Shown in pieces: positions 1-12,943 of a stretch of 59,093 nt of DNA. Position 1 is the first letter of the stretch. Each line of letters opens with the position of its first letter. Position numbers and translations under genes: made by a program. Source of the stretch: Schizophyllum amplum (lineage: Eukaryota; Basidiomycota; Agaricomycetes; Agaricales; Schizophyllaceae); the NCBI GenBank assembly GCA_007026445.1, contig VDMD01000134.1:1-59093 (forward strand), read 5' to 3'. Below the pieces are notes generated by a model. The model saw nothing but the letters and a program-made list of their open reading frames with translations, ran no database searches and was not told the DNA's origin.

Positions 1-3000
1 TCGCATGGGAGACGAAGTGAACGGATGTCTCAAGGACCTGAAGAGACTATGGCGCAAAGACGACACAGACGACGAGCGCACGGTCGCGCGCATCTACTGG
101 GAGAAGCGCCTTCTGCACAACGATCTCGTACCTATCCTTCTTGCGACGGCCGGACAAGGGCTGGTAGAGGACAAGCGCGCCGTTGCCTGCGCAGACCTGA
201 TGGCCGCAATGACCTGGCCGATCGACATGGCGGAGGAGCTGAAGGAGCTGGACGACGAGCTGGATCGAGGTGCGGACTACACCGTCCTTCAGCAGAGCCA
301 TCTCTACTACAAGGCCGCCCTCCTCAAACCCGAAGTCATGAAGGCGCTGCTCAGCATCATGATCCCTCCCCTCGCGAAGCCAGTGAAGGAGAGAGTGGAG
401 CGCGACACCCAGGTCATGAGCGTCGTCCTCTACCTCATCCGCAACCTGGCCTTCATCAAGGACCTTCCTTCCAACATCCACAATAGCGCCGATCAAGCCG
501 AATTCTCGTCGTTGCAGTCGAAACTCATCCGCGCGCTCTCGGAGACTCACGCCATGGAGCTCCTTCTCACTATCGCGGTCAACGACAACAAGGACCCCCT
601 CTTCAACCAATGGAACACGCTCATCCTCGAGATCTTCTATTTGCTATATCGAGGTGTCAAGCCGTCATCACTGGCAGTAGATCAGACGAAGGTCAGCACG
701 CATATACCTATGCTTCTGCTGGCGCTGTCTGACATTGCGCCGCCCAGCAACCCGCACAGAACCTCCAACGCCTCCTGGCTTCCGAGACGAAAATCAGGCA
801 AGACGTCGCGCGGAAAGCCTCTTCACGTCACTCCAGATTCGGTACGACCATCGCGGTCAAGCTGAACCCCAAGAAAGCTGCCGCTTCACTCCCGGGCGAC
901 GACGATCCCTCATCCAGTGTCAAGCCAGCTGGCTCTCAGCAGTTCGTTCTTCATCGGCAGCAGGCCATCAATAAGGACGCGTCGTCTATCCTGGATATGA
1001 CGAAGAAGCACAAAAAGAAAGGCCTGACCATCGACGAGCTTGCGCGAGAGGATAATCTTACGGTAGAGGCGCGGTCAATCCTGCAGAAGTTCGCCACCGA
1101 GTTTGTCGAGAATTGTTTCAATCGTATGTTCCCCTCATCCCTGTACTACATTCACTCTGACGCCATCGCAGCTTTCCTGTCTGCGTTGATCAAGGACATA
1201 CGTATGGAGCGACCCAAGATCACGGAAAAAGATAATCTGCTCCTGCTCTACGTGGCAAAGTGGTTCATCGACTTCTTCCTACTCTCACGAGCAAAAGAGA
1301 AGACGAGTACGACTGCAAAAGCGGGGGACGAGCGATGGAACTTCCGGCTGATCGCCGAGATCACAGAGCGCGATTGGATCGTCTGGGTTCTTAAGCGTAT
1401 GCGACAGGCGGTCGAAGAGAAGGTGAGGTGCTTCCTCGTTCCTCCTACCTTGGCTCACCCAGCTCCTTCAGCCCAAACAATGGACAGAGTTGCAAGCCGG
1501 GATCGAGTGCCTGACCCAGCTGCTGCTGGTCATTGACGGCCTCTGCGCCGCCGACGACACCGCGTATTCTGACACAGCGGAGACCCTCCAGCAGCAAATC
1601 ATCTACAATGGCGAGATTCTCGATATCGCCTTCGACAGTATGCGTAACTACAAGGAAGGCACGCAGTCGTTAACGTACCTCGATTCGAGCGTGCATCTGG
1701 GATACTCGCTGCTGAAGATGCTAGAGCGGTGGGGGAAGAAGTCGGGTGGGAAGGATATCTATGTCAGGAAGAAGAAGAAGGTGCGGCGGCGGAAGAAGCG
1801 GACAGGTGCGTTGGGCTTTTGGCTCGGATGGAATTACGACTGACATCATGATACAGGCAAGGAGGACGAAGAGGGCATCGCCGACGTCGAGGAAGAGGAG
1901 GTCGAGGTATCCGACAACGACACCGTCCAGGAGGCCGTCTTCACCTTCGAAGCATTCGAGATGGCAAGGACATTGTCGCTCTGGAATTAGTCCTCGCTAA
2001 CACCGTTCGCAGAGGTTTGCTCATGCGGACATCACGCGCACGTTGCTGGCCTATCTGGCTCGATACAAAGAGTTCACGACTGCCGAGCAGATGAAGCGGG
2101 CGACGAACTTGATCCATCGTCAGGTTGTCCGTGCCAAGGCAGAGGGACTGTATTTCAACGTGCGTCTTCATCTTTGCAGTCTCACGAAGACGGTGCTGAG
2201 GTCGACCGCAGGTATCCACCCTCAGCCTCTTCCAGCGTATCCTCAATGACCAGCGGTCCTTCCCGCGCGAGCAGCCTTACAAGGATTTGATCAACCTTAT
2301 CAACTTCATCCTGCGGCAGTTCTTCAAGGCGCTCAGCGAGAACTCTTTTCTCGCTATTGAGGTGCACCTCGCCATTCCCGACCTGGCTTCGCGAGCTCAC
2401 TTCGTGAACAGGCATTCTACCCCAAGAACCGCAGCCAATGGAAACAGTTCTCAAGCTACAAACCCGAGGAGAAGAAGGGCCGAGCGCAGGCGACTGTCGT
2501 GGAGACCCGATGGCCGCCAGACGTTGTCGTTCAGAAGGGCTTCTCGTGGAGCGAGGAGTTGGGCATCGCTATCGGCGCGCTTTTGGAAGAAGGACACAAG
2601 GATCTGGTGGAATGGACTGTCGAGGTCCGTCAATGATTGCTTGTGACTAACATCGGGATGACCGATACAAGCAGATACTTGACATGGCGATTGCCTCGCG
2701 GAGAGGTGTTATTGCTAGGGTCGACAGGAATCCGGATGCGGAAGAGGATGACGCCGACGATGCTTTGGCGCCTCTTGAGCATGCGCCTTCTGCTCAGGCC
2801 ATGGAGGAGATGGGGGATTTCGGTACGTCCTTCTCCGTGATGTCTGCACCTAGACGTATGACCGTTCCCGCAGCCATCCCTTGCTTGGACGACGAGAAGG
2901 CGCAAATGGCCTCGAAGAACCCCCATCTCAAGCTCTTGTTCCGGCTGTGCAAGTTCTTTGTTCTCGACGAAGGTGCGTCTGCGTTCGGTCCCAGTTGCAC

Positions 3001-3936
3001 TTCTATCTGACCCGACATTTAGACCCGGAGGGCGATGAACTGGAGTGGTACATCCCAAAGACAATATATCCTTCGGAACTCGCACGCTTCTCGACTGTCA
3101 TCAAGCAGTACCTTGAGCAGCCTTTCGAACCTGAAGACGGCAAGAAAGCGACTGATCTGATATCCAAGAAACGCCGACCTCGCCGACGCATGCGCTCCCC
3201 ATCACCAGGCAGCGACGTCGAGGGCAACGCGGACTACCAAGGCGAGGGCGGCGGCGACGGAGAGGGGAAGCGGCGCCGCAAGCGCAAGAAGCGCGACAAG
3301 GCCGGCAAGGAGAATAGCAAGGCGCGCGAGGACGATTCGACCAGGCGCGAGCGCAAGCGCGCGGAGAAGCGTAAGAAGGAGGAGGTGCAGTACAAGTCCG
3401 CGCAGTTCATCGAGGACAGCGACCTCGAGGACGGTGATTTGGAGGCATTCCTGGAGCACGAGAAGGAGCTGCGCGCGCGGACGCAGAAGAAGGCTTTGAC
3501 GTCGAACTTGGGTATCGGCACCATGCGGGCGACGGGGACGAAGAAGAGACGGCGTAAGGGCGGGGACGAGGAGAAGAAGGAGAGTCGGGCGAAGAAGAAG
3601 CGTAAGGGCGCGGCGGTGGATGAGGTCCAGGATGTCGATGAAGAGGCGGCGGCGGCGGCGAGCGACGTATCCGACGAGGACAACCAGTCGGACGCCGACG
3701 ATGATTTGCAGGAGGTCGCTGCAGCAGCGCCTCCACCGCGTCCACGACCAAAGCCTCGACCGAAACCTGTTCGAAAAGCATCCACGCCGGCCGAAAGTGA
3801 CGGTGCAGCCTCGAACAGTGCTGCGAAGACCGTCCCGCCAGCTATCGAAGTTGAGGATGACAGCGACTCGGACGCGATTGTCAGGCGCGCGCCTCGCAAA
3901 GCAAGGGCTGTTGTCTCCGACGAGGACGAGGAGTAA
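1..3936 (+). CDS. TOF1: Tof1/Swi1 (Timeless) replication fork protection protein, 5' partial
   Basis: The product is the Timeless-family subunit of the fork protection complex (Tof1-Csm3 in budding yeast), which travels with the replisome, stabilises stalled forks and mediates the S-phase checkpoint in the nucleus. The first visible exon (to about 691) encodes the Timeless N-terminal domain, with GCLKDLKRLWRKDD and ARIYWEKRLLHNDLVPILL near the left edge. The ATG at position 5 looks like an internal Met of this conserved stretch, so the true start lies outside the window. The intron 692-759 (gtcagc...cacag) joins QTK to NLQRLLASETKIRQDVARK. Further short introns follow through 3 kb. The C-terminus (about 3080-3936) is a long lysine/arginine- and acid-rich disordered tail with proline-arginine-lysine repeats, ending VVSDEDEE. 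It converges on TRF4 with 160 bp between the stop codons. The family call is firm; internal exon edges are approximate. Confidence 0.9.
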
Positions 3937-4096
3937 CGCTCGACCCCATCACCCGTATCTAACTCAGCACCTGTAACATATCGCACTCATAGCAATTGTA
4001 CAACAGCGGCATACGCTGGTTCCTCACAATTGCACGCCATATTAAAGACACAATAAGACATGAACGACGAGCAGCTGTAAGCTCGCCGAAACGGAA

Positions 4097-6384
4097 TCAT
4101 ACATCCTCCTCGTCAACGTTGCCAGACTCGGCAGCAAGCGAGCTCCAATACGCCCGCTTGCGCTCCGTCTTCGCCCGCGACGACTGCCTCTCCACAGAAG
4201 GCCTCCTCGACCTCGGCCGCGGCGGCTGCAGCTCCTCCGCATACCCCGAATCATCGACATTGATGACCACGTCCGCTCCGTGCTTCCCATTCCTCGACCG
4301 CTCATGCGGAAGCGGGCCGTCCGAGTCCTCGTCGTCCGAGACGTATATTGCAGCCACCGTCTTCGCCTTGCTTCCGCCGCGCTTCTTCTTCGACCCGATG
4401 CCGTATCGGCCACCTTCGTCCTCGTCCTCATCGTCGGCATGGCGCCGCTTGCTATGCCGCTCGACCTCGACAACTTCGGGGTCGGAGACGTCGGTGTCGG
4501 CGGTGCGCCAGGTGTTCTCGACGGCCCGAGCTCGTGGTGAGGAGGAAGGTGGAGGAGGAGGAGGGTTCATTGGTGCCGTGCTCGGTGGGGCTGCAGTGCT
4601 CTGCTTGAGGTCGGTGTCGGCGGAAGGGACTACGGGAGGTGCGAGCCCGAGCATTTGATGTAGGCGGCCGTCATCGTAGATCTCCTGTACGAGGCGGCGG
4701 TGATTAATGATCTACGAACGCAAACCGGTCAGCGATATGGACGTGAAGTATTTTAGCAAGCTACGCACGTCCTGCGGAATGTGTACTATGCTAGACAGCA
4801 TGCTGAAGTCGGCCGCATGGGTCTCGCCGTGGCGGAGGGACGCGTAAGTGCGGTCGTGTTGTGCATTGAGCATGCTGGTCTTGACAAAGGCGGCGGAGGT
4901 GAGGATGTCGTGGGCGCCGGCCATGGTCTGGCGAACCTTGAAGTAATTGTAGGAGCCGCTAGAAACGTCGTTCTCTGCACTTTCGTCAGAAATTTGAGCG
5001 CATATATGCAGGTTGAAACGCACCTGGATCGCAGGGATCCTCAACAGACAGTGCCCGCGGCTTGTTGTAGTTGAACCAGCCGCGAATGCGCTTGCTGAAG
5101 TATTGCCCGCCGTGCCGCAATGAGATGCCAACCTCCTCGTAGTTGTGGTACTTCCCATACAACTCAAGGAACTCCAGCAGGAGCACGCCCAGGTTCTTCT
5201 CCGGGTCTATCTCGCCATTGCGTATCTTCGGATGCATCTGCAAGAAGCTGACCACCAAGCACACGATGCTGTAGCTCCCCAGCCCGCCGGTGTACACCTC
5301 GTTCATCTGCCGCTGGCTGAGGTAGAGCTTGAGAATGAGCACCAGCGCGCGAATCGCCGTCGGGCACTGCATCCCGCGTTGGAAGCCGTTGATGATGTCG
5401 CTGGAGACGATGCCCGAGAATTGGTTGATGCTGATGTCGATTTGGAACCGGCCGTACTCTGCAGATGTGACGAATTTGATGATGGGTACGCGCGCGCCAA
5501 TGACCTGCACCTTGCCCGAGCTAAGGCGCGCAGAACGGATGAGGTCGGCGAGTCGCTGGAGGACGGTTTTCTTGTTGTTCTGCTCGAGCGTGTTGGACTG
5601 CACGACGAGGTCGATGTCGCTGCACGTATACAGGTCAGATTTCAGGCGCATATATGCACTGTATGGCGAACGTACCCGTGCGGCAGATACAGCTTCGTCC
5701 CGTAGCTCCCAAACGGCCTGACCTCCGCGTCGGGGAACTTGTCCTTGATGATCTTCGCAATGACGAGCACGATCATGCTCCGCACCTCGTCCTCCGCAGG
5801 CGTGGGCGATATCCACGCGTCAAACGCCTTGATCTCGGTATGCAGTCTGTGCGTGCGTCGCTTGAGCCCAGAGCGCGCTGACCCGCATGTATGCGCACTA
5901 CTCACAGCTCGGCGGCGTCCTGACAGGACGCGAGATCCAGGCCGCTGACCCACGGCGCTTGCTGGGCGATCTGGAGACGCTGGTTCGCGGCGTACTCCGC
6001 GGGATCGTTGACGTAGTTATACTCGCGGTTCCTCCTTGGCCTGTCGTGCTCGCGGCGGTCGCGGTCATCATACCTGTCTCTGCTTCTGCTCCGACTGCGC
6101 TGGCGTTTCTTCCCCCGATCCCAGTCCCGCTCGCGCTCATAGCGGCCTTTCTCTGGCGCGCGGCTCTTCCCCTTGTGATCCGTCTCGGGTCTCTTAGGGA
6201 GATGCGCTGGTAGGACAGGGTCGTCGGCGAAGGAGATAAAGTCGTCGTTGGAGGTAAAGGTTGCGGCGGTCTGGCGCGTGTACGGCGATGAGGATCTGGA
6301 GTGCGATTTCTTGTCTATGCGTCTGCGTTTGCTGGCAGGCTCTTGGGCGGAGGAGCTCGGAGGAGAGGGGACAGACGAGACCAT
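4097..6384 (-). CDS. TRF4: Trf4/Cid14-type non-canonical poly(A) polymerase (TRAMP complex)
   Basis: This is a nucleotidyltransferase that adds short oligo(A) tails to aberrant nuclear RNAs so the exosome can degrade them, the catalytic part of TRAMP (PAPD5-like in animals). The ATG at 6384 opens a serine/arginine-rich disordered N-terminus with an SRSRSRDRYDDRD-type stretch. The catalytic core follows: AEDEVRSMIVLVIAKIIKD, then the pol-beta superfamily motif GSYGTKLYLPHG, spliced to the metal-binding DIDLVV (D-x-D). Next come the central domain (PIIKFVTSAEYGRFQIDISI, about 5450) and the PAP-associated domain (NLGVLLLEFLELYGKYHNYE, about 5180). The basic/acidic C-tail contains SKKKRGG and ends GNVDEEDV. 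The introns are short, for example at the AEL/HTEIKAF junction near 5910. The divergent upstream region is gene-free. The family assignment is strong; paralogue-level naming (Trf4 against Trf5) is not meaningful here. Confidence 0.93.
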
Positions 6385-8930
6385 TTTGTGAACGTGGGGG
6401 TATAGAATGTAATGCGGATAGTCCAGTGGATGAAGCCAAGATGGAGAATAATGATGGGAACGCGGCAAACTTTTGTTGCATGCCACGTGCAGTGATCGGG
6501 CCGGCATCCGATTGTGACTGAACGCCGTGGTGTTGAACTTTTGACCAGTCACCTCGAGTCAGCTTACGAGTTACAGCCCAGACACCTTGAAGGTTAGGCA
6601 TGAACATGCAGTCTTTCACTATATTCTGCGAGAGAGAATAAATAAATAAAGATGCGAGCACGGCTCCTCCTCGCTCATCCTCTTCGTACGCTGCATCTAG
6701 AACAGCCCGACCGATAGCCTGACCGACAGCTTCGTGTCGGTCACCAGATTCACCCCTGCGCAACCCCCGTCCACAAGGCCACATCCCTCCCAGCGCCTCC
6801 TCCTTCCCGCGCCTCCTCCCTCCCGCGCCTCCTCCTCCCATGCCGTCACTCTTCCCCCTCCCCCTCCCCCTCACCGACTTCACCCCCAACACCTGCTCCC
6901 CAATCATCCTCTGGCATCCGGTCCCAGTCCAGCCCCAGCACCACTAGACATCGCCTCCGCCGCCTCCAGCGCTGCCACGGTCCCCGCGAATTCTGCCGAC
7001 ATCGGCCACGCGTTGCGCGCGCTTTCCACCCCGACATGAGCATGATATGCCGGGGCTGGGGCCGCACGTCTTGTAAACGCGCACAATGGGTGCCGTTCCA
7101 GGCTGCCTGGTGAACGCGCAGCCTGCTCCAGAGGGCGGCCAAGGGGCCGGAGGACCAGGTGGTAGCGTCTGTGAAGTTTGACTCCTTCTATTCCGTGCAG
7201 GCTTGTGAGGGCATCGTGCCACATTGTGCCGTCGTGCCGCGTCGTATAGAGGTACGTCTCGTTATGGCAGAAAGTGCGGAGAGCTAGCGGCATGTATGAA
7301 GTAAAAACGATGTTGGGATGAGGCGGTCGGGACCGTCGGGTGGCGCGAATAGCGGCCTTATATACACCAAAAGATGATAGGTGCCATCGGACGGGTCGCG
7401 GCTTGAGTCCAAGAGAGTGAACTTGATGGGCACGGGCCTGATCGCCAGTTGTCGTAGCTGGATGTGAACGCACCTGGCTGGGGGAAAAGTGAACCAGCAG
7501 CAGAACGAACTCGTCCCTGTCTGTATTTAGCCGCACAGGGCGCCTGATGACTCTTGCCCGATTATCGAGCGGTCGATATCCATCGGAGGCCCACTGTCAA
7601 ATGGGTGGAATACTGGTCGACCTGTAGACAAGTCTGTTAGCGCCCGAGACAACCAGGCTTTCCGTTTCCCCCGTCACAAGCGAGTATCCGATCGGCTGAA
7701 CGTATGGAACCTCCGGGCCTGCACACCAAGTGACCAGTGAAGAATGAGCGCGGGTGCTTTTACGCACTTCGCAGTTAGCCATTGCTGACCATTAGACGAT
7801 GTTTGAAGACCACCGAGAACCAAAAATGGAGGTTCAAACTAGAGGACAACATGTGAGCCTTACGTGTCGATGCACGGCCAGAGAGTTAGCTTCAACTGTT
7901 GAACTTTTGAAGCTGCTTGTGCGCTAGCCTGGCGCTGGCGGGTTCTGAGGGTTGGTGCACCGCCCCTACTTGTCCAACAGAGACAAGTCAGAAGCTCCCG
8001 TCAAAATCCATAAGCTGTGATCGACGCCGCCGGCGTTATCCATGGGCGCAGGAAGTCGACTTCATCCCGGCGGTTCTCTTCTTCGACGATTCGAGATGCA
8101 TACGGCCTCCAGTGGTGGACGGATGGTGGCGTGGCAGCCTCAACTTTTGCTATAGACGTGAACCAGGGTTCGTTCAGAGCGCCCTTACTCCCCAGTCTAG
8201 ACGAGGTAATCGAGCGAAGTGCATCCAGTGTCCAATGCAATTCAAGGGGAGAAGCGACGTCCAAGTAGAGGCTATTCTCGTCAGTCGCCGCTGACTCGCG
8301 TGATTCCAGAGAACCTCGGTCAGCGACTGTCGGAATATGCTGGGCTCTTTCGAGCCATGATGAGCAGATCGGACAGCTTCGCAGCCCAGATCAGATGAGT
8401 TCCAGAGAGTGTCCCAACGCCGCGCTTCCCTGGTCCGGAGGGACACGGAATATCCGTTAGACATTCAGTCGATAGCGAAGTCCGTCTGAAGGTAAGATGG
8501 CTGTTTGCCGAGCAACTGCGTAATTCAGTCCATATGCGGCTCTCTGAAGTATCACATGAGCGCTCACAAGTATATGGAGCTCCAGCCCTGGCCGTATGTA
8601 GTAGTACTGTATGCCTTTGACGCCAGGATATCCGTTGCAATTCGAGCTCTGTCACGAGGTGAGTTTGAGTATTCAAATCAAAAGGCATGCTAGTACGTAG
8701 CGCATTCAGCTTACGAGAGGTGAAATCATTAGTTGTCTCGCAAATGTGAGGGCGCGACGCGCACTTGAGGCAAGCTCGAGTAAGTTAAAGGAACAACAGA
8801 AGGTCGAGCACGCGGGCGAGATCTCGTGGCTCTCGCATGGGAAACTGATGGCGAGATTTGATCATCACATGCGATCACATCCGGATCCTGCTTGAACGAC
8901 ATCCCTCCTCCTCGTGCCATCTTCCCCAAA
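6385..8930. other. Gene-free interval between TRF4 and NAT3
   Basis: This 2.5-kb stretch contains the TRF4 5' region (around 6385-6660, with an AATAAATAAATAAA run near 6637), a C/CT-rich stretch (6770-6900) and the NAT3 upstream region. Several 100-200 codon open frames exist on both strands (for example 6904-7294 on minus), but none starts convincingly, matches a family I recognise, or shows coherent splice junctions. I see no RNA gene. Confidence 0.5.
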
Positions 8931-9568
8931 ATGAGCGTTCTCCGGTCGTTCCGCGCGACGGACTTGTTCAAATTCAACAACATGTGAGCGCAGAACTTTG
9001 GTCGCCTGTTCCCTCGTCGAATCCAACGCGATCTCCAGCAACCTTGACATCTGGACCGAAACCGTGAGGATATTGCCAGCCACGCCTCGAAATGCGCGCA
9101 AGTGACACTCGCCCCCAGTACAACAACACATTCTACTTGAGCTATCTCTCGCGTTTTCCAGACCTATGCTGCGTGCAAGAGGCGCCAAGCGGGCGCATGA
9201 TGGGCTATGGTGTGCGCATCGTTCTTTGTTCAGTCTCCACACTGATCTCTTCTCCCCCTTCACCAGTGCTCGGCAAAGCCGAGGGCCAAAACACAGAATG
9301 GCACGGTCACGTTACCGCACTCACCGTCGCGCCTGAGTACCGCCGCCTCGGCCTCGCAAAGAAGATGATGAACCTCCTCGAGCTCGTGTCGGACGAGATC
9401 TACAAGGGCTGGTTCGTCGACCTCTACGTGCGCTGCACAAACAGTGTCGCTGTGCAGATGTACGAGAAGATGGGTTACAGTGTCTACCGGCGCGTGCGCG
9501 AATACTATGGGAGCCTCGGCACCGGGCAGCGGCACAACCGGGACGAGGAGGACGCGTTTGGTGCGTAG
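8931..9568 (+). CDS. NAT3: NatB N-alpha-acetyltransferase catalytic subunit (Naa20/Nat3)
   Basis: This GNAT-fold enzyme transfers acetyl from acetyl-CoA to the N-terminal Met of nascent proteins starting Met-Asp/Glu/Asn/Gln, acting on ribosomes with the auxiliary subunit Mdm20/Naa25. Four exons can be read with consistent phase: 8931-8983, 9039-9063, 9119-9209 and 9267-9568. They give a start MSVLRSFRATDLFKFNN, then INLDIWTET and YNNTFYLSYLSRFPDLCC. The GNAT acetyl-CoA loop is in ALTVAPEYRRLGLAKKMM (R-R-L-G-L-A), followed by the family hallmarks FVDLYVRCTNSVAVQMYEKM and GYSVYRRVREYYG. It ends about ten residues after that block, so the C-terminal tail is shorter than in human NAA20. All introns are 50-57 nt with GT...AG ends. 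Identification is very secure. Confidence 0.96.
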
Positions 9569-11895
9569 GCCGCGCGATGTTGGTTGTGTGCGAGAATGCT
9601 AACCTTTGGAATGATATAGATATGCGAAAACCCATGTCACGAGATGTAGGCCGCCGATCTATACGAGCGAACGGGCGCGACATCTTCGTTAGCGCGCACG
9701 ACGTATCGTAGCCGGCTATCCCTTACGCGTTCGTAAAATGCAATCTACCTGTATCATACTCAGCCGAAAGGAACCACCGTGTCGTCTTCCTGAAGCCCAT
9801 TATCTTTGAATTATACCTCTGCAAAACGCGGTACGTGTTACGTTCTGACGCTCGCACCTCACTAGCACAGATAGATCAATTGGATGCCGACGAATGCCTT
9901 GTCGATTCTCGCGCAGGGGTTCAAACGCTCCCCATGAAAAACGCAGCACCGGACGTTCATCTGTACCGAGCCCTTTGGTCTATGGATGTAGTACCGTAAC
10001 CAGGCTGAAGCGAGGCGCCAGCTCCTGGGGATGCCTATCTCTGGGTAGCGGCCACAGGACCTTCACTATTCCTGCTATAAGTAGGAACAAGGTACGCAGT
10101 CCCATGCAGAGCCTATATACAATGCTAATCAGGCCCGGGATGCAGTGCTCGCGTACATCTACAATGAATCAGTGAATCCTGTTGTATTCGGGATTACCCG
10201 CCAGGTCCTATCTTGCCCTATCGCCCGCAACCGCTGCGTCCGCAACTTCACCTTCTCAATACTTACTGACAGTACTGTACTGAATCAGCCAACTACGGAC
10301 CGACTCTCCGTGCGGTTTGAATCAATAGGTATACAGTCTTCATTCAGTCTTTGAATCGTCGTACCCGTTTTGCAGCCGATCATCTGACATTCGCTAGGCT
10401 CTCGTCCTCATTTCAAGCTCGCAATCGCCTACCAATGTCGCGCTAATTTACGATCGCGCTCGCCACGGACACCGCTCGGCTCGGCGCGAGACGCCTTTCG
10501 CTTCGGCGGCGACGTCCCCGGCAGTGCGCGCAATGCGCGCACGCCAGCCAAGCAATTCCTCCTTCGCCTCAGCTCGCGCCGCATCATTTCTGCACGGAAG
10601 CTTCGAAGAGAGCGGCGCTCCGTATTAGATCCACAACACCCCTCCTAGCCCGTGGGGCATTCCCTCCTCCTCGCGGCACATCCCATAATGCAGATAGCAA
10701 ACCTCTGATACTGCAGCTGATGCGCCTTCCTTTCATTAGCGTATCTTCCTTGCATCGCATAGTGCCGTTATGCTGCGGCATAGCGTCTCTCTTCTGTATT
10801 GCTTCTGTATGTTTCCAGACCGCAGCCCCCGCGCGCCGCCACCCCTACCTACCGGGTCTTGGTAGATATCCGTAGCAGCCAGCCAGAGCCCCGCGCCACA
10901 ATCGATATCACTGCGCGCGAAGACCCGCGCTTCATGCCCTGCGAATCGAAGCGCTGACCTAGTGTTCCGCCCCTCTTGGCCTGTATGCGAAAGAGGGGAC
11001 AGCGCCTCACCAGCCCAGGCGCCGGGGCGAAATCCGCCAGAAAGTCATGGATAGGGTACGGCGATCGGCGCGGCGGCGCCTCCGTGCCCCGTGCCCGACA
11101 GCCCGCCAAGTGCCGAGCGCGCTGGCCTGTGTACACGCTGGCGCGGCATGGTATCACACGGGTCGAGGGAGATGCACTGGATCGATACAGGTCATCTTCC
11201 TCGCCTTCGTGGCGCACTACGTACGCAAGCCTCGGGCCTTTGGCGTGCCATCGAGTATCAGATGAGATACCGGGTGAATACTGCATCGCAGACCCTTTGT
11301 GCGCCAGCGATGCGTGTCAGCCGCCAGCAGTTGCGCAAGCCGCGGTGGTAGGTCGATCGCCATGTCAGATGTCAGGCCTGAGACAGACTGCTCGAAAGAC
11401 GTTCTGATGAACACATCGACACTGATATTGTCAAGGCGCAGAAGTACACGCCGGGGTAGCTATAGACAGCGGCGAAGTAGCGAAAGAGAGCAGTGGAGGG
11501 GATCCGAGACCGGATGCTGGCGAGTAAGTATGTACGCTGAAACCGAATGTGTGTGTGAGAGCCAGCGGGTGAAGTGCTCCAAGATGGCTCGAAGCGAAAG
11601 GATGATGAGCGTTTATGTGACAACGAAGTAACATACGTAAATGGTGAGAATCAATGCTGGGGAATACTATGCATGAAGTCGAAGAGGCGTTGTGGGATGA
11701 GGCGGATGGATGCAAGAGAGTGAAGGTTGGAGAATGCGAGCGATGCGAGTATGTGCCGAATAAATGGAATATATAGATAAAATGATGGCGAGAGCAAATG
11801 CATGATGGAAGCGATTGAGTGTGTTCGAAAACGTGAATGCAGTGACAGGGAATGTGGCACGAGAAAGATACGAGTCCGATGGTCTGGGGCCAGGC
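9569..11895. other. Gene-free interval between NAT3 and the first Pcl-like cyclin
   Basis: These 2.3 kb lie between the NAT3 stop and the cyclin stop (tail to tail). Overlapping open frames of up to about 145 codons on both strands (10849-11407) have no ATG start in frame at their 5' ends, no recognisable domain and no splice logic. About 11400-11895 is AT-richer and reads like the 3' untranslated region of the minus-strand cyclin. I see no tRNA or repeat. Confidence 0.5.
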
Positions 11896-12943
11896 TCATG
11901 CGTGTACGCGCGCGGGTCGACGTGGCAGCACAGCTGTGCGCAGGGGTCGCGTGCGCGTATTCGAGGGTACAGGGAAGGACCGCAGCAGGTCCAGCGTTGT
12001 CGGCCGGACGACGTGGGATTTGGTCGGCTGACCGTGGCGATGGTGCGCGCGGGCGCGGGGCACCGGCGAGGGCGGTGTGAGCGGCGACATTGACCGCATA
12101 GAGGAGGAGGAGTCCGGGCTCGAGGACATGTCGAGCTCGGGCATGGTGTCGTGCGCGTATGAGTACGCGAACTCATCCTGCGGCGCAGTCGAGATAGCGT
12201 CATGGCACGGGTAGGGGTAGTAGGGAGATTTGGGCTGCAGGGCGACCGCGGAGAGGCCCTCGTGGTGGCCCTCAAGGTCTTCTTCCGAGATGCCGAGCTG
12301 GAAGTCGAGGACGTCGAGGAACTCGCGTTCGACACGCCCCACGTCGCGCTTCCCGAAGACGCCGGTGCAGATCGACCAGTGTACGTTCTTCAGAGTAGAG
12401 TCATTGAGGTACTACAGATTGATTAATTTCGACAATCGATGAAGATAGGTGAGGTGGCGTACCTTGCTAGCAACGATGAGAGCGCCGAGGAAGACCCGTT
12501 CGTGAGCCCACTGCTCCACGGCTACTTGCAGATACGGTCGTGCGCGATCGACGTATACGAGGGTGGCCTGATAACGCGGACGTAAGAACGGGTGCGGGGG
12601 GTTCAACTTTAGGGCACTCACGAGTATCACGGGCATGGTTGATTCCGCGCGCGTAAGGACGTTGGTCACAAAGGTGGTGAAGGGGGCAGGCGCGGCACGC
12701 TTGCGGTGCATGTGTGAGCGGCCGGAGGAGGTTGGGCGGTGCATGGCGTAGTCCACGGTGTCCGCCACACAGTCGACGACGTAATCTGCGCGGGGGGTGA
12801 GTAGACGATCGCGATAACACGAGGGAGGACATACCGATGACTGGGGTGGTGATGGGTGCGCTGAGCAGCTCGAGGAGCGCGGGGGAATGTGTGGCGACGT
12901 CGACCATGCTCGCGGGGTGGAGGGGCGACGAGAGGTACTTCAT
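11896..12943 (-). CDS. Pcl/Pho80-type cyclin, copy 1
   Basis: This is a cyclin-box protein of the Pcl1/Pcl2/PREG1 class, expected to activate a Pho85-type cyclin-dependent kinase in G1/S, morphogenesis or nutrient signalling. The ATG at 12943 begins MKYLSSPLHPASMVDV. Exon 1 ends at 12835 (phase 1) and joins DYVVDCVADTVDYAM. The cyclin box spans PFTTFVTNVLTRAESTMPVI, ATLVYVDRARPYLQVAVEQW and AHERVFLGALIVASK (about 12660-12470), then NVHWSICTGVFGKRDVGRVE and REFLDVLDFQLGISEEDLEG (about 12380-12260). The C-tail is Ser/Pro-rich with a conserved LDLLRSFPVP motif near 11960 and ends RRPARVHA. It is a clear paralogue of the minus-strand gene at 19696-20679: HPAS-(M/L)-VDV, the cyclin box, GVFGKRDVGR and LDLLRS are shared in the same order. 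The CDK partner is inferred from the family only. Confidence 0.88.

Noticed and set aside
3202..3986. 250-codon minus-strand frame opposite the TOF1 C-terminus
   Set aside because: It is the antisense of the Lys/Glu/Asp-rich tail, giving an artificial Ser/Phe-rich product.
6904..7536. 210-codon open frame on minus strand
   Set aside because: The 5' part lacks an ATG. An internal ATG at 7294 gives a product with no recognisable family, and neighbouring frames are equally open because of high GC.
9894..9940. GGTTCAAAC-like T-arm suggestive of a tRNA
   Set aside because: No matching acceptor, D or anticodon stems can be formed around it.
10849..11407. Overlapping 143-145 codon frames on both strands
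   Set aside because: Mutually overlapping on opposite strands, no plausible ATG, no motifs; typical of GC-rich non-coding DNA.
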